Assembly: GCF_044336245.1 (NCBI RefSeq)
Contig: NZ_CP172346.1
Span: forward strand, 6,634,001 to 6,698,000
DNA length: 64,000 bases
Direction of reading: 5' to 3'
Source of the DNA: Schlesneria sphaerica
GTDB lineage: Bacteria > Planctomycetota > Planctomycetia > Planctomycetales > Planctomycetaceae
The notes beneath the pieces are model-generated. The model made no database searches and was not told the DNA's origin. It saw nothing but the letters and a program-made list of their open reading frames with translations. Positions 18,351 to 27,305 of this stretch are shown here, in pieces. Both the position numbers and the translations under genes were made by a program. Position 1 is the stretch's first letter. Each line of letters opens with the position of its first letter.

Positions 18351-19138
18351 TGTGCCTGTGCAGCGGGCGCCCCACCCTCAAGAATCGTCTGGAGGAGATT
18401 ATCGTGTGGATAGGGGTGTCCGCAGTGCTGTGTAAACGCTTCGCCGTACGCCACACCGATTTCCTGCCCTCTTGCGGCCGACCAGCGGCGGCATCCATCG
18501 AGATACTCGTCCAGCCCGTGTTGACGACGTAGCCACATTCGCTGGCTTTCATGGCAAGCAAGCATTTCCAGCTTCTTCTCCATGGTTTCGGAGACGTCGA
18601 CAATAAAACCTTTCGGAAGCGGATTGCCGTAGTAGTCGATCCCTTGAATGGCATCCACGTAGTACAGGTACGGAATCTTCGTGGTAGGGGTGGCCGGATC
18701 CCATTGGTGTGTGACGTAGTTGGGACAGCTTGCGTTGAAGCACGCGTCACGCACGAGGCGGCTGGTCATCTCATGATCGCTCATGTAATCGATCGGAGGG
18801 GCCGTGATGACGATGTCGGGTCGTGTCTTGCGAATCGCCTCAGTCACGCGCTGTCGGCTTTCGTTGTCGACGACGATGCTCAGGTCGCGGAATTCCAGAC
18901 AGGCATAGTCCGCACCGAGAAGCTGTGCCGATCGAAAAGACTCATTGCGCCTGACTTCGGCAATTTCTTCTGCCGACAGCTCGGCACTTCCGCAATCCCC
19001 AGGCGTCATCGTCGCCAGTGATACCTGACAGCCAAGATTCTTCAGGCGAATCAAAGTTCCCGCACACTGGAGTTCGATGTCGTCGGGGTGTGCGTGAATG
19101 GCGAGAACTCGAACCTGATTGCTTTCTTTCAACATCAA
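18347..19138 (-). CDS. PIG-L (LmbE) family deacetylase
   Basis: The 263-residue protein has the zinc site of the GlcNAc deacetylase family: 'HAHPDD' with His17 and Asp20, and 'YMSDHEMTSRLV' supplying the third His. The family removes N-acetyl groups from amino sugars, as in mycothiol, bacillithiol or GPI precursor synthesis. The size fits the BshB-like bacterial group. Either of two adjacent ATG codons (19138 or 19135) could be the start. It lies 9 bases after two ABC-2 permease genes on the same strand, so it may be part of that transcript. The substrate is not evident. Confidence 0.9.
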   Translation of the reverse strand: MMLKESNQVRVLAIHAHPDDIELQCAGTLIRLKNLGCQVSLATMTPGDCGSAELSAEEIAEVRRNESFRSAQLLGADYACLEFRDLSIVVDNESRQRVTEAIRKTRPDIVITAPPIDYMSDHEMTSRLVRDACFNASCPNYVTHQWDPATPTTKIPYLYYVDAIQGIDYYGNPLPKGFIVDVSETMEKKLEMLACHESQRMWLRRQHGLDEYLDGCRRWSAARGQEIGVAYGEAFTQHCGHPYPHDNLLQTILEGGAPAAQAH

Positions 19139-19147
19139 TTCGTCACC

Positions 19148-20179
19148 TTAATGAACTTCCGCAGAATTCAGATCATCTTCTAACCGGGTACCGATTCTTT
19201 CGCGACGCTGACGAAGTAACGGGCTGTCGCTCCAGGGAGACGGAACGTCAGCTTCGATCTCGTCGAAGTCTGAGCCGTCATTGCGTCCGACATTTTTGGC
19301 AAAGATACCGAGGCTGCGGTTGGCTAGCCACAAGTACAGAAATCCAACACCCAGGAAATGCAAAAGAAGGAAAATCCAGTGCCCGGGTGTGTCGGGAACA
19401 TCGGAAAGAACCACAGCGGGGCTGATAAACTGAATTGCGGTGACCCAGAACGGAGGTACCGGCTCGGGGAAAAGCGCCCACGCAATCAGGGGCGGGAGAG
19501 TACAGACGAGGCTGATCACGGTCATTGTGATCAGGATTGCCTGGGTTTGTGAGCGGCGGCGGAGCCCCTGGTGGAAACCAAACCAGGCAATCGTAGGCAG
19601 GTAGAGCGTGACTGAGAGAATGGCCCGAATGGCTGAAAATAGAATCGCAGTCTCGGACAATACTCGGGGATGATAGTTCGAAGTTCGGACCCACGACTCC
19701 CACCAGAGCTGAAAGGCGTAAACTGTTGCGAATGGGATCCACAGCATGTGAATTGTACGCCAGATCCCCGCGAATTTCTGCTTGACGATTTCCTCGCTCT
19801 TGAGCGGTGTCGTCAGTAGAACATCGAGCGTCTGATGAGATCTTTCCGAGCCAATCAGTCCAGTCGCCTGAATTGAGATCACCAGGGCTGCGACAATCCA
19901 AAGGATCCAACTGGCGATGTACGCGGGAGCGAATCGGGAATAGATTGAATGATCATTGGTGGGCCACAGTAGCAGGAAAGTGATCGGAGCTTGAATCAGG
20001 ATCAACATTCTGAACCGATAGCGGGTGGTCCCCAGCGATCGCTTTGATGTTTCGCGCCAGCGGATCGGATCGTAGTACGGCAGTCCGACGGTTTCCCGGA
20101 CCAGGACCACTCCTTTCGTCAAACGGTTGTTGTTGGCCTTATCAAAGAATCGATCGAGCCCCTTAAACGTTTTCAGCAT
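19148..20179 (-). CDS. ABC-2-type transporter permease subunit
   Basis: The 343-residue protein has about six hydrophobic segments and the pattern of ABC-2 permeases. A cytoplasmic N-terminus is followed by 'LILIQAPITFLLLW', then 'GSERSHQTLDVLLTTPLKSEEIVKQKF', the conserved 'E-R-x-x-T-L-x-L-L-L-x-T-P' type segment found after TM2. Its start codon overlaps the stop of the preceding permease gene, so the two are translationally coupled and likely form a heterodimer in the inner membrane. No ATP-binding subunit is encoded nearby. The cargo is unknown. Confidence 0.82.
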   Translation of the reverse strand: MLKTFKGLDRFFDKANNNRLTKGVVLVRETVGLPYYDPIRWRETSKRSLGTTRYRFRMLILIQAPITFLLLWPTNDHSIYSRFAPAYIASWILWIVAALVISIQATGLIGSERSHQTLDVLLTTPLKSEEIVKQKFAGIWRTIHMLWIPFATVYAFQLWWESWVRTSNYHPRVLSETAILFSAIRAILSVTLYLPTIAWFGFHQGLRRRSQTQAILITMTVISLVCTLPPLIAWALFPEPVPPFWVTAIQFISPAVVLSDVPDTPGHWIFLLLHFLGVGFLYLWLANRSLGIFAKNVGRNDGSDFDEIEADVPSPWSDSPLLRQRRERIGTRLEDDLNSAEVH

Positions 20180-21072
20180 CAGGTTATTTGCTCGAACGAA
20201 GGCCCGCCGCCACAGGACCAGTGTGCGAACGCGATGCTGAGAGCGGCTGTCCCAAGCGTGGGCAGCGTCATGACCATACAGTCTAGCACGGTCTGCTGTC
20301 TCAAGTTCCGAAACCGGCCTGCCTCGGCGGCGATCAGCTCATTTCCGTTCACAATTGCCGGACCAAATGCGAGGACAACCCCGCTTGGAAAGGTCGAACC
20401 TCTTTCGAACAGCCACGTATGAGCTTCATCGCTGAGAAGGGGCAATGTGAGCATCTCAAATGCCGGACGGTAGAGAGACTCGTAAAGAGCCGCCGATCCG
20501 GCAATACACAGCGCACCAAGCAGATAGGCAGCCAGAAACGAAGATGCCGTCGTACGAAACCACGCCGAGCAGAGAATCGAGAACGCTCCGACCTGCAGCG
20601 CGGTTGCTACCAAAACCCACGTCAACTTGACAATGTCAGTCGCTTCGACACCTCCCAGACTGTAGCCAGTCCCCAGAAGTGGCAATGACAGCATCATGAA
20701 CGATGCGATCGGAACCAATCTGCTGAACAGTTTCTCGAAAATGATGGTCCAGGGGCCGAGTCTGGTCAGCAGAAGCAGACCAAGCGTATCTCGTTCTTTT
20801 TCTGCAGTCAGTACGCCACAGGTCATTGCGGGGAGAAACAGGTAGATCGCTACAAACTGGAGAAATCCCAGTGAGATAAAAATTTTGCGACCTTCTCCCA
20901 GAATGTTCAGCCCGTTCCATCCCCCCTGCTGACGCTGAAAAATCCAGATTGTCATCCCGTACAGAAGGAGCGCAAAGAGCGCTCGCAAGATGTATGTCCG
21001 TTTTCGGGCCGATTGCTCGATGAGTTCTTTCGTCAGAAGCGGAAGATCAAGTTTCACGGTGTACGGGCCCAT
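20179..21072 (-). CDS. ABC-2-type transporter permease subunit
   Basis: About 297 residues with six predicted membrane segments. The motif 'LTAEKERDTLGLLLLTRLGPW' after the second helix is the ABC-2 signature and matches the equivalent segment of the next gene, so both probably pair in one transporter. ATG at 21072 is better spaced from AAGGA than the in-frame ATG at 21078. The gene begins about 20 bases after the stop of the upstream polytopic protein gene, so three or four genes here may share a transcript. No ATPase gene is found in the cluster. Confidence 0.82.
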   Translation of the reverse strand: MGPYTVKLDLPLLTKELIEQSARKRTYILRALFALLLYGMTIWIFQRQQGGWNGLNILGEGRKIFISLGFLQFVAIYLFLPAMTCGVLTAEKERDTLGLLLLTRLGPWTIIFEKLFSRLVPIASFMMLSLPLLGTGYSLGGVEATDIVKLTWVLVATALQVGAFSILCSAWFRTTASSFLAAYLLGALCIAGSAALYESLYRPAFEMLTLPLLSDEAHTWLFERGSTFPSGVVLAFGPAIVNGNELIAAEAGRFRNLRQQTVLDCMVMTLPTLGTAALSIAFAHWSCGGGPSFEQIT

Positions 21073-21094
21073 ACACATTCATCCTTGGACGGGT

Positions 21095-22417
21095 TTACCG
21101 ATACATAGGCGTCCTTGGAAGCCCCGACACGGGTTCGTGCCGGTAATGAGTTCCTCCATGCGGAATCGTCAGACGCGAATCGACTGTTGCCGTATCGCCG
21201 GGCAGATTAGCGAGTCGTGGTCGGAATGTGACGATCAGCATGAGAGGTAGATACCACAGGACGTAGATTCCGCCTTGATGCGGGTACCAGAACTGCGTGG
21301 CGACAATGATGGCCGCGGAATTGGCGAGCAGCGTTTCCAGATTTTTCTTATGGGGCCAGATAGTCAACGTCGCAAGCAGCACAGTGAATGTTGCGAACAC
21401 GGGAATACGGTAAGCAGGGTTATAGAGACTCCAGAACCCCACCCCTTCATCCGCTTGAAACTTCAGGAGACTCCAGTCGATTGACCCAATCGTCTGCCGG
21501 GTGAAGCTGTGAGAATCGGCTGAGGTCAGTACCAGACTTCCCAGCAGTACCGCACCGGTCAGGACGAGCGCCATTCCGAATCGCATCGCGCCGCGCCCCC
21601 AGTAGAATGCCATCCAGATCGGCAACAGAAAGACTGGGAAAAACAGGGTCCCGCAGGCCAGTCCAAGCAGTCCTCCCGCAACCGTAGGACGATTGTGCGC
21701 GGCAACAGCCCACACGATCAAAGCCGCGGGCAGCAAGTGGTTCACTCGGGTGACGTCAAAGGCCGTGACGGGCAGCAGGAGATACATTGTTCCCATCGCC
21801 AGACCCAGGTTGGTATCGCTGAAGTGCCAGCGACCGACTGCAATCAAGCCCAACAGGACGGCCAAGTGGGAAAGGAAGGCCATCGACTGTGCGACCGCCT
21901 TGGCGGCTCCCCCGGTGAACGGGACTACGGACGTGGCCAGGAGTCGGCTTGCAGGACCAGTCGTGTCTCCGGCATCGGCCGGGCTGTACAGCGTTGAGGG
22001 CTCTTGTCGCTTCAGCAATTCGACTGCGTGATTGGCGGTTTGGACTGCACCGATGTCGGTGGGTTCGGTGATGATCTTGGTCGTTTGGAATAGCAGGGCC
22101 GCTGCACAAAGAAACGCCATACCAGCGGGGTTCAGGTTTTGCTCCATTCGTGGACGTCGGGTAAGAGTCCAGTCAAAAAGCAGTCGCATCAGCAACAGGC
22201 CGCTCACGGCAAACAGCCAGCAGTAGCCCAGCGTTGACCCGGCATAGTTGGATTTCACCAGCAGCAGCCCTGGCGCGAGAGAGAGCAGCAGTGCCAAGTC
22301 CAGGTTTCGGATGGACCAGAACCGACTGAATTTAAAGAACACCGCGATGATCAGCAGTAACGACAAATAGAACCATGTCGGTTCGTTGACTTTATAGCCC
22401 GTCAGTATGTCTTCCAT
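21095..22417 (-). CDS. Polytopic membrane protein of unknown function (possibly glycosyltransferase-like)
   Basis: The 440-residue protein has roughly ten to twelve hydrophobic segments, for example 'WFYLSLLLIIAVFFKF', 'LALLLSLAPGLLLV' and 'MTAFDV'-flanked helices, with short loops. The general architecture (helices, a central periplasmic loop rich in polar residues around 125-165) resembles the GT87/DUF2029 mannosyltransferase-like families, but I do not see a decisive motif. GGAG is placed 8 bases before the ATG at 22417. It precedes the two ABC-2 permeases on the same strand with little spacing, suggesting joint function, perhaps in polymer or glycolipid handling. That is only an inference. 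Confidence 0.75.
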   Translation of the reverse strand: MEDILTGYKVNEPTWFYLSLLLIIAVFFKFSRFWSIRNLDLALLLSLAPGLLLVKSNYAGSTLGYCWLFAVSGLLLMRLLFDWTLTRRPRMEQNLNPAGMAFLCAAALLFQTTKIITEPTDIGAVQTANHAVELLKRQEPSTLYSPADAGDTTGPASRLLATSVVPFTGGAAKAVAQSMAFLSHLAVLLGLIAVGRWHFSDTNLGLAMGTMYLLLPVTAFDVTRVNHLLPAALIVWAVAAHNRPTVAGGLLGLACGTLFFPVFLLPIWMAFYWGRGAMRFGMALVLTGAVLLGSLVLTSADSHSFTRQTIGSIDWSLLKFQADEGVGFWSLYNPAYRIPVFATFTVLLATLTIWPHKKNLETLLANSAAIIVATQFWYPHQGGIYVLWYLPLMLIVTFRPRLANLPGDTATVDSRLTIPHGGTHYRHEPVSGLPRTPMYR

Positions 22418-22996
22418 TTCCGCAGCTCCAAACGCGGCCATTCCACCGACGGCCGCTTTGCTAGAACTCTGTCGTCAGCGTGGACGCTCCCCGGAATGAA
22501 AACCGTCAATCGTTGCCCGTTTTTCGTTTCGCAACCAGCGGCGTGAACGGTGCGTGAGGTAGAACATGTGTCCTCCAAAGTCCCCGCCGACTCTCCCGGC
22601 CCCTGCTTTCTCGGCCAGTAACGAGACTCCCTTGCTTTCAGGAACTAAAGGATACGGTACCACTGACAGAGTTCAATTGGAATTTCGCATTCACACCCAA
22701 TAGCTTCGGCATCCGCTCTCTGATCTGACCACTTCTGCAAACTGCTGTGGAGTTTCCGGAAATGCCGCTATTTTGAACGTCTCGGGGACGACCCTAATGA
22801 AATTGACGAAGGTAACGATTGTCACCACCGCCGACCCCTGCCGGTCAATCAACGCCATGTGTCAAAGGACAGGCGGCCAATGTCAGAAGGTCCTGTTTCA
22901 GGTTCATCAATCGATTGGAAGGTGAGGCTGTCACCTGGACCGCGCGGCGGCGGGTGACGGAGGACGCCACTTCTTTCTCGCGGTTCCGGCAGCAGA
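22418..22996. other. Intergenic region, queD / polytopic membrane protein gene
   Basis: About 580 bases with no supported gene. A 62-codon minus-strand frame at 22475-22663 begins with GTG and lacks a ribosome site. The promoter of the downstream minus-strand cluster should lie here. Confidence 0.5.
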
Positions 22997-23398
22997 TTAA
23001 CCACGGTAAGTGGCGTAAGACTGAAAAGTTTCCCAAAGTGAAACCTCGACGACGGGCAGGTCCTGCGATTTAGCGAAATCAAAGATCAATCGAGCAATGT
23101 TTTCTGCTGTCGGGTTGCTGTCGATCAGATAGAGTGGTTCGCCTTGAGCGAGCAGATAATCAACCACCGGATCGTTCCTGTTGAGGATCATGCGGTGGTC
23201 GAGATTCTTGTCGATCCAGCCCGCCACATGTTTCTTGATGTCACTGAAATCGACGAGCATTCCTCTGTCATCCAACGCGTCGTTTTCCAGGACAATAATT
23301 GCTTTGCCGTTGTGTCCGTGGAGGTGCTTGCACTTTCCATCGTAGTTCAGCAGACGATGGCCGTAACAGAATTCGATCTCTCGAGTTACGCGAAACAT
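22997..23398 (-). CDS. queD: 6-carboxytetrahydropterin synthase (QueD)
   Basis: The enzyme converts dihydroneopterin triphosphate to 6-carboxy-tetrahydropterin, the second step to queuosine and other 7-deazapurines. The 133-residue protein shows zinc ligands His14, His27 and His29 in 'CKHLHGHN', the catalytic Cys23 four residues before that HGH, and 'WETF' with the substrate-binding Glu near the C-terminus. Length and motifs fit QueD rather than eukaryotic-type PTPS. No other queuosine gene is adjacent. The position before the conserved first His is 'CYG' instead of the usual 'AAH' context, a minor variation. Confidence 0.92.
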   Translation of the reverse strand: MFRVTREIEFCYGHRLLNYDGKCKHLHGHNGKAIIVLENDALDDRGMLVDFSDIKKHVAGWIDKNLDHRMILNRNDPVVDYLLAQGEPLYLIDSNPTAENIARLIFDFAKSQDLPVVEVSLWETFQSYATYRG

Positions 23399-23668
23399 TA
23401 TCGATTCCTTAGTTCACCGGGGGGTGAATTGGGTTGTGAATCAGGCGAAAGGCACCTGGCGGAGTAGTGCGGCCCGCCCGACAGTCTAATCCTCTTCTGT
23501 CGGTCGGGGAAATCAAAACGGGATCTCCCGACGGGCAGACATCTTTCCTCATCAGAGCAGAACGACCGAAAAGCAGGTCGACGACCGTTAAACGCTTGTT
23601 GATCGTTATGGCGTCATAAGGGATGTCATGCCTCGCTCGGCAAAATCGCGAAAGGCAAGGAGTGGTAA

Positions 23669-25111
23669 TCATTCATCGTCGAGATCGACACCCAGAATTT
23701 CGTCTTCGAATTCATCCAGATCAATTCCACGGTCGATGGCCGACGAGATTGCTTCTTCCCGCTCGCCCTTGGTGTGATCATCGGCCTTTGAGCGGAAGTA
23801 AAGCTTGATCGGGACTTCCTTGAACGGAAGCCGTTCTCGCAGAACCCCCAGCAGGTATCGTTTATAGTCCTCGTCGAACAGTTCCTTGGCGTTGCACTTG
23901 ATGACGATCGTTGGGGGTTCGGTTGCCACCTGCGTAGCGAACAGAATTCGCGGTGTCCGGTTCATTCGCGTTGGCGGTGGCGCGTTCTTGACTGCAGCCC
24001 GAATCAGCTTGTTCAGCTCACCCGTTTTGGTACGGAATCGGGATTGCTTGTAGATCGACTGCGCGAGGTTGATCAACTTCTTGACGTTGCGTCCCTCTTT
24101 CGCGGTGATCACGCAGACGGGGACGTGCCGCATGTGCATGAAGTTCTTGAACAAGTACTCGGCCCATTCCGAAGTCCCGGTCGACTCTGGAGCGAGATCC
24201 CACTTGTTGATGACGAAGATGCATGGCTTGTGCTCGTCATGGATTTCTCCGACGAGTTGCTTATCAACCTTCGAAATCGTTTCCATGCAGTCGAAGAACA
24301 TCAACACAACGTTCGCGCGGCGAATACTCCGTTTCGCCCGTGCCAGTCCGTACCATTCCACGTTGTTCGCGAGACTTTTGCGTTTGCGGACCCCGGGGGT
24401 GTCGATCGCGATGAACGATTTGCCGTCCATCTGAAAACGGACGTCGATGCTGTCGCGCGTCGTCCCGGCGATTTCACTGACGATGACGCGATCGTCTTCT
24501 GCCAACTGGTTGATGAACGTGCTTTTTCCGACGTTCCGCCGCCCGACAATGGCGAGTTTCAACTCGGGAACTTCTTCCAGCGATTCACCTTCTTCCGCTT
24601 CCAGATTGTCAGGAGGCGGAAGGATATTGAGAACGGCTCGCAGCAGTTCGTCCTGGTTACGATTCCCTTTCACACTGATCGTGATGAGCGGTGCATCCGC
24701 AACCTGATAGAACTCGGCAGCTTCGCGATCCACTTTGGGGGAATCGCATTTGTTGACGACCAGCAGTTTGGGTTTGTCGATTTTCCAGAGCCGGCGACTG
24801 ACTTCCTGATCCAACGCCGTGATGCCGGCAGGACCTTCCACGACGAACATGATCACATCAGCCTGCTCGAGAGCAATCCGAATCTGTGTGTCGACTTCCT
24901 CGGACAGCTCGCCGACGTCAACGATTCCGATTCCACCCGTGTCAATCAATTCGAAATAGCGATCGTCGACATGCATCAGGTAGGTGACGCGGTCACGAGT
25001 CACCCCCGCCATCGGGTCCACAACCGAAACTCGCTTGTGGGCGAGCCAATTCATGATCGAGCTTTTGCCAACGTTGGGACGGCCGACGATGGCGACTTTA
25101 GGCACGGACAT
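23669..25111 (-). CDS. der: Ribosome biogenesis GTPase Der
   Basis: The 480-residue protein contains two tandem GTPase domains, the hallmark of Der (EngA). The first P-loop is GRPNVGKS at residues 10-17 and its specificity motif is NKCD. The second P-loop is GRRNVGKS with NKWD, and a C-terminal KH-like domain follows. It acts in maturation of the 50S ribosomal subunit. ATG at 25111 directly precedes the conserved 'SVPKVAIVGRPNVGKS'; the reading frame extends 8 codons further upstream. The C-terminus carries an acidic tail. The upstream lipoprotein gene on the same strand is 116 bases away. Confidence 0.95.
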   Translation of the reverse strand: MSVPKVAIVGRPNVGKSSIMNWLAHKRVSVVDPMAGVTRDRVTYLMHVDDRYFELIDTGGIGIVDVGELSEEVDTQIRIALEQADVIMFVVEGPAGITALDQEVSRRLWKIDKPKLLVVNKCDSPKVDREAAEFYQVADAPLITISVKGNRNQDELLRAVLNILPPPDNLEAEEGESLEEVPELKLAIVGRRNVGKSTFINQLAEDDRVIVSEIAGTTRDSIDVRFQMDGKSFIAIDTPGVRKRKSLANNVEWYGLARAKRSIRRANVVLMFFDCMETISKVDKQLVGEIHDEHKPCIFVINKWDLAPESTGTSEWAEYLFKNFMHMRHVPVCVITAKEGRNVKKLINLAQSIYKQSRFRTKTGELNKLIRAAVKNAPPPTRMNRTPRILFATQVATEPPTIVIKCNAKELFDEDYKRYLLGVLRERLPFKEVPIKLYFRSKADDHTKGEREEAISSAIDRGIDLDEFEDEILGVDLDDE

Positions 25112-25227
25112 TCTACAGATCTCTACTGAAAGCAAGGTTTTCGGAACCTTACATCATAGCAGAGCTCTCTAAAGAGTTCAGCCAGTCCGAGAAGACTTGC
25201 CCGCTTTTGGCAATCCTTGACGCCTCA

Positions 25228-25929
25228 TTACTGTTCTTCTCGCTGCTCTCCCGCAAGCTGCAGCCGATCAGGCGCGGCTCGACCACTTGGCCCCTGAAAT
25301 GCAACAGTCGAGGGAAGTTCCTGATTGGGTTGGCCTGGCCGGCGTGACGTTGTGCGTTCGATTTCATTCCGCGCAGTCCCCGACTGGAAGGGACCTAAAC
25401 CGAGAAGAAACGTGTTGGTGTCGTGGGACATCGATGCCGTAACACCTCCTGGGCCAAGAAGTTCATGCGATTTGACGTCGTAGGCAACCATCCCGATTTT
25501 GGCAAGCGCTGACTGTTTCTGCTTCTGCCAGAAGCGGACTTCGGGCAGTGTCATCATCCCGGGCAGGACGATTTCCGGAATTCCCACGTAGGAGTCCGAA
25601 TTGTCGGTGCCGATTCCACCACTGCGGACTTCCACAACAATGTCCGCATCTTCCGCTTTGGGGGCAATTATGGCCCCGTTCAACATGAGACGGTGCCGGA
25701 TTGAGCCGACCACATAGCCTTTGTCGATACCTTCGAGATATTTTTCCTCGACGAAGACACGGGAACCCTGAAATGCAGTGAAATCGCACTTCGCCAAGGA
25801 TTGATCGACGGCACCGGAAATCAGAAACTGCTCGCGGGCCGTGCGGGCCGTGTCCGACCGCTTCATCGTGGAACAGCCCATTGCGAACGGGCCCATCGCC
25901 AGCAAAAATATCAGGATGTGCCTTGCCAT
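25228..25929 (-). CDS. Lipoprotein of unknown function (DUF6655-like)
   Basis: The 233-residue protein has a lipoprotein signal with lipobox MGC (Cys19) and a compact domain from about residue 28: 'SDTARTAREQFLISGAVDQSL', then 'VFVEEKYLEGIDKGYVVGSIRHRLMLNGA' and 'ADIVVEVRSGGIGTD'. The arrangement suggests an alpha/beta domain like those of small secreted stress lipoproteins. I think it belongs to the planctomycete DUF6655 group, but cannot confirm this. The C-terminal 45 residues are low-complexity, rich in Arg, Gln and Pro. It is read toward der on the same strand. Confidence 0.75.
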   Translation of the reverse strand: MARHILIFLLAMGPFAMGCSTMKRSDTARTAREQFLISGAVDQSLAKCDFTAFQGSRVFVEEKYLEGIDKGYVVGSIRHRLMLNGAIIAPKAEDADIVVEVRSGGIGTDNSDSYVGIPEIVLPGMMTLPEVRFWQKQKQSALAKIGMVAYDVKSHELLGPGGVTASMSHDTNTFLLGLGPFQSGTARNEIERTTSRRPGQPNQELPSTVAFQGPSGRAAPDRLQLAGEQREEQ

Positions 25930-26651
25930 CGACTCTACCTCGTCCGCGCTGGTTTGGGATTGGATAAATCAGGACACGTGTCGCCGATCTGAAGAGATCG
26001 TGGCCAACGCGGACACGCGAAGTGAATTGCTGCGATCCCGTTCAGAACACGACAGAACTGAGCCCACGGAGGGATCAAGGCCTGGCACAAGCTCTGGCGG
26101 ACCGGCTTAATGAATTGTTCGATTTGGGTGCAAGGGAGATTGCCGGGGCGTTTTAGCGAACAACAAAAAATGCAACAAGCCGAATTTTCGTGGGAAGTTG
26201 CGCTGCACCGCTTGGAGAGTCAACCTGTTTCGGCAAGAATAACGACGCCGCAGGACGACTGAGAACGTAACTTTGATTTCGGCTCAAGGCCCGTAGAATT
26301 CGTGTCGGACGAGTTGGCTCGGCAGCAGAATCCCAAAAAGAAGCTGCTGAAGGGGGCGGTCACGCCGGGGAGTTTTTCTCTGGCAAACCTTTTCCGAGGG
26401 TTCAACCTGCTCGGGTTGGCTATCAGAGATTTATCCGGTGGCACATGGTGAAAGAGCTCGGGGGGAATGTCGCGGAGGCTGTCGCGACGGCTAAAGTGTC
26501 CTGCTCTGAGCAACGTTATTAGTCAGGGAAGATTTTCACAATCAGGTCATAATCGCTCTCATAAAACTACAGAATCCATTGATTTCCAGCGTGCGGCACC
26601 ATGACCTGCCCCCCGCCCCGATCAGCGATATCGATAGAACTTAGAAAAAGC
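25930..26651. other. Long divergent intergenic region, lipoprotein / panD
   Basis: These 722 bases hold no gene I can support. Frames on both strands (for example 26220-26513 minus) lack ribosome sites and motifs. I see no tRNA-like sequence. Promoters for both flanking genes should be here. Confidence 0.5.
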
Positions 26652-27002
26652 ATGCAGCGAATTCTGCTCAAATCCAAGATTCATCGTGCAACCGTCACTG
26701 ACGCTCAACTGCATTATGAAGGAAGCGTTACCATCGACTACGACCTCATGCACGCGGCGAATATCGCCGAGCACGAGCAGGTTCATATTTACGATGTGAA
26801 CAATGGCAATCGACTGATCACCTATGCCATTCGCGGGCCCGAGGGGAGTGGGACCATCTGCATCAATGGAGCGGCAGCGCATCTGGTCTCCCCCGGTCAT
26901 CTCGTCATTATCTGCGCTTATGCCCAGTTCGAAGAGTCAGAAGTGCAAACGCACAAGCCGAAGGTGATACATGTCGATCCAAAGAACCGAAGGACCGACT
27001 GA
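26652..27002 (+). CDS. panD: Aspartate 1-decarboxylase precursor (PanD)
   Basis: The enzyme makes beta-alanine from L-aspartate for pantothenate and coenzyme A. The 116-residue precursor carries the self-processing site Gly24-Ser25 ('YEGSVTID') at exactly the family position; cleavage gives the pyruvoyl group on Ser25. Arg54 and Tyr58, needed for substrate binding and catalysis, are also at their usual positions. The start is the ATG at 26652, since an in-frame ATG at 26601 would add residues before the conserved 'MQRILLKSKIHRA'. No other pantothenate gene is adjacent. Confidence 0.95.
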   Translation: MQRILLKSKIHRATVTDAQLHYEGSVTIDYDLMHAANIAEHEQVHIYDVNNGNRLITYAIRGPEGSGTICINGAAAHLVSPGHLVIICAYAQFEESEVQTHKPKVIHVDPKNRRTD

Positions 27003-27305
27003 ATCAGCCGGAGTCGGTTCGTACGACAGAGCTGCTGAAGGCGGTATTTCAACTTAGAATTCCGGCAGCAATCGCAAATGGGATGCGGAACATCGCGCGC
27101 TTGTCACTCGTGAAACTCTCGAGCGGCGTAAGGGGTATCGGTTGGCTGTCTGCCGCAACAACGTGTGCTGCGGCCGTGAAAACTCGTGGGCCGGTCAAGT
27201 TCAGCTTGGTTGACATTCCGTTGATACCGGTCTAGTTTCGTGCCAAAATGCCGGTCTCGCTTCTCACTCTTCGTTTCCAATTTCAACGATTGAAAGGCAA
27301 CTCCG

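Noticed and set aside
22475..22663. 62-codon minus-strand frame
   Set aside because: It begins with GTG without a ribosome site and has no recognisable domain.
24044..25129. Plus-strand open frame of 361 codons
   Set aside because: It is the complement of der, whose two GTPase domains are certain.
26220..26513. 97-codon minus-strand frame in the panD upstream region
   Set aside because: No ribosome site and low-complexity composition; likely chance.
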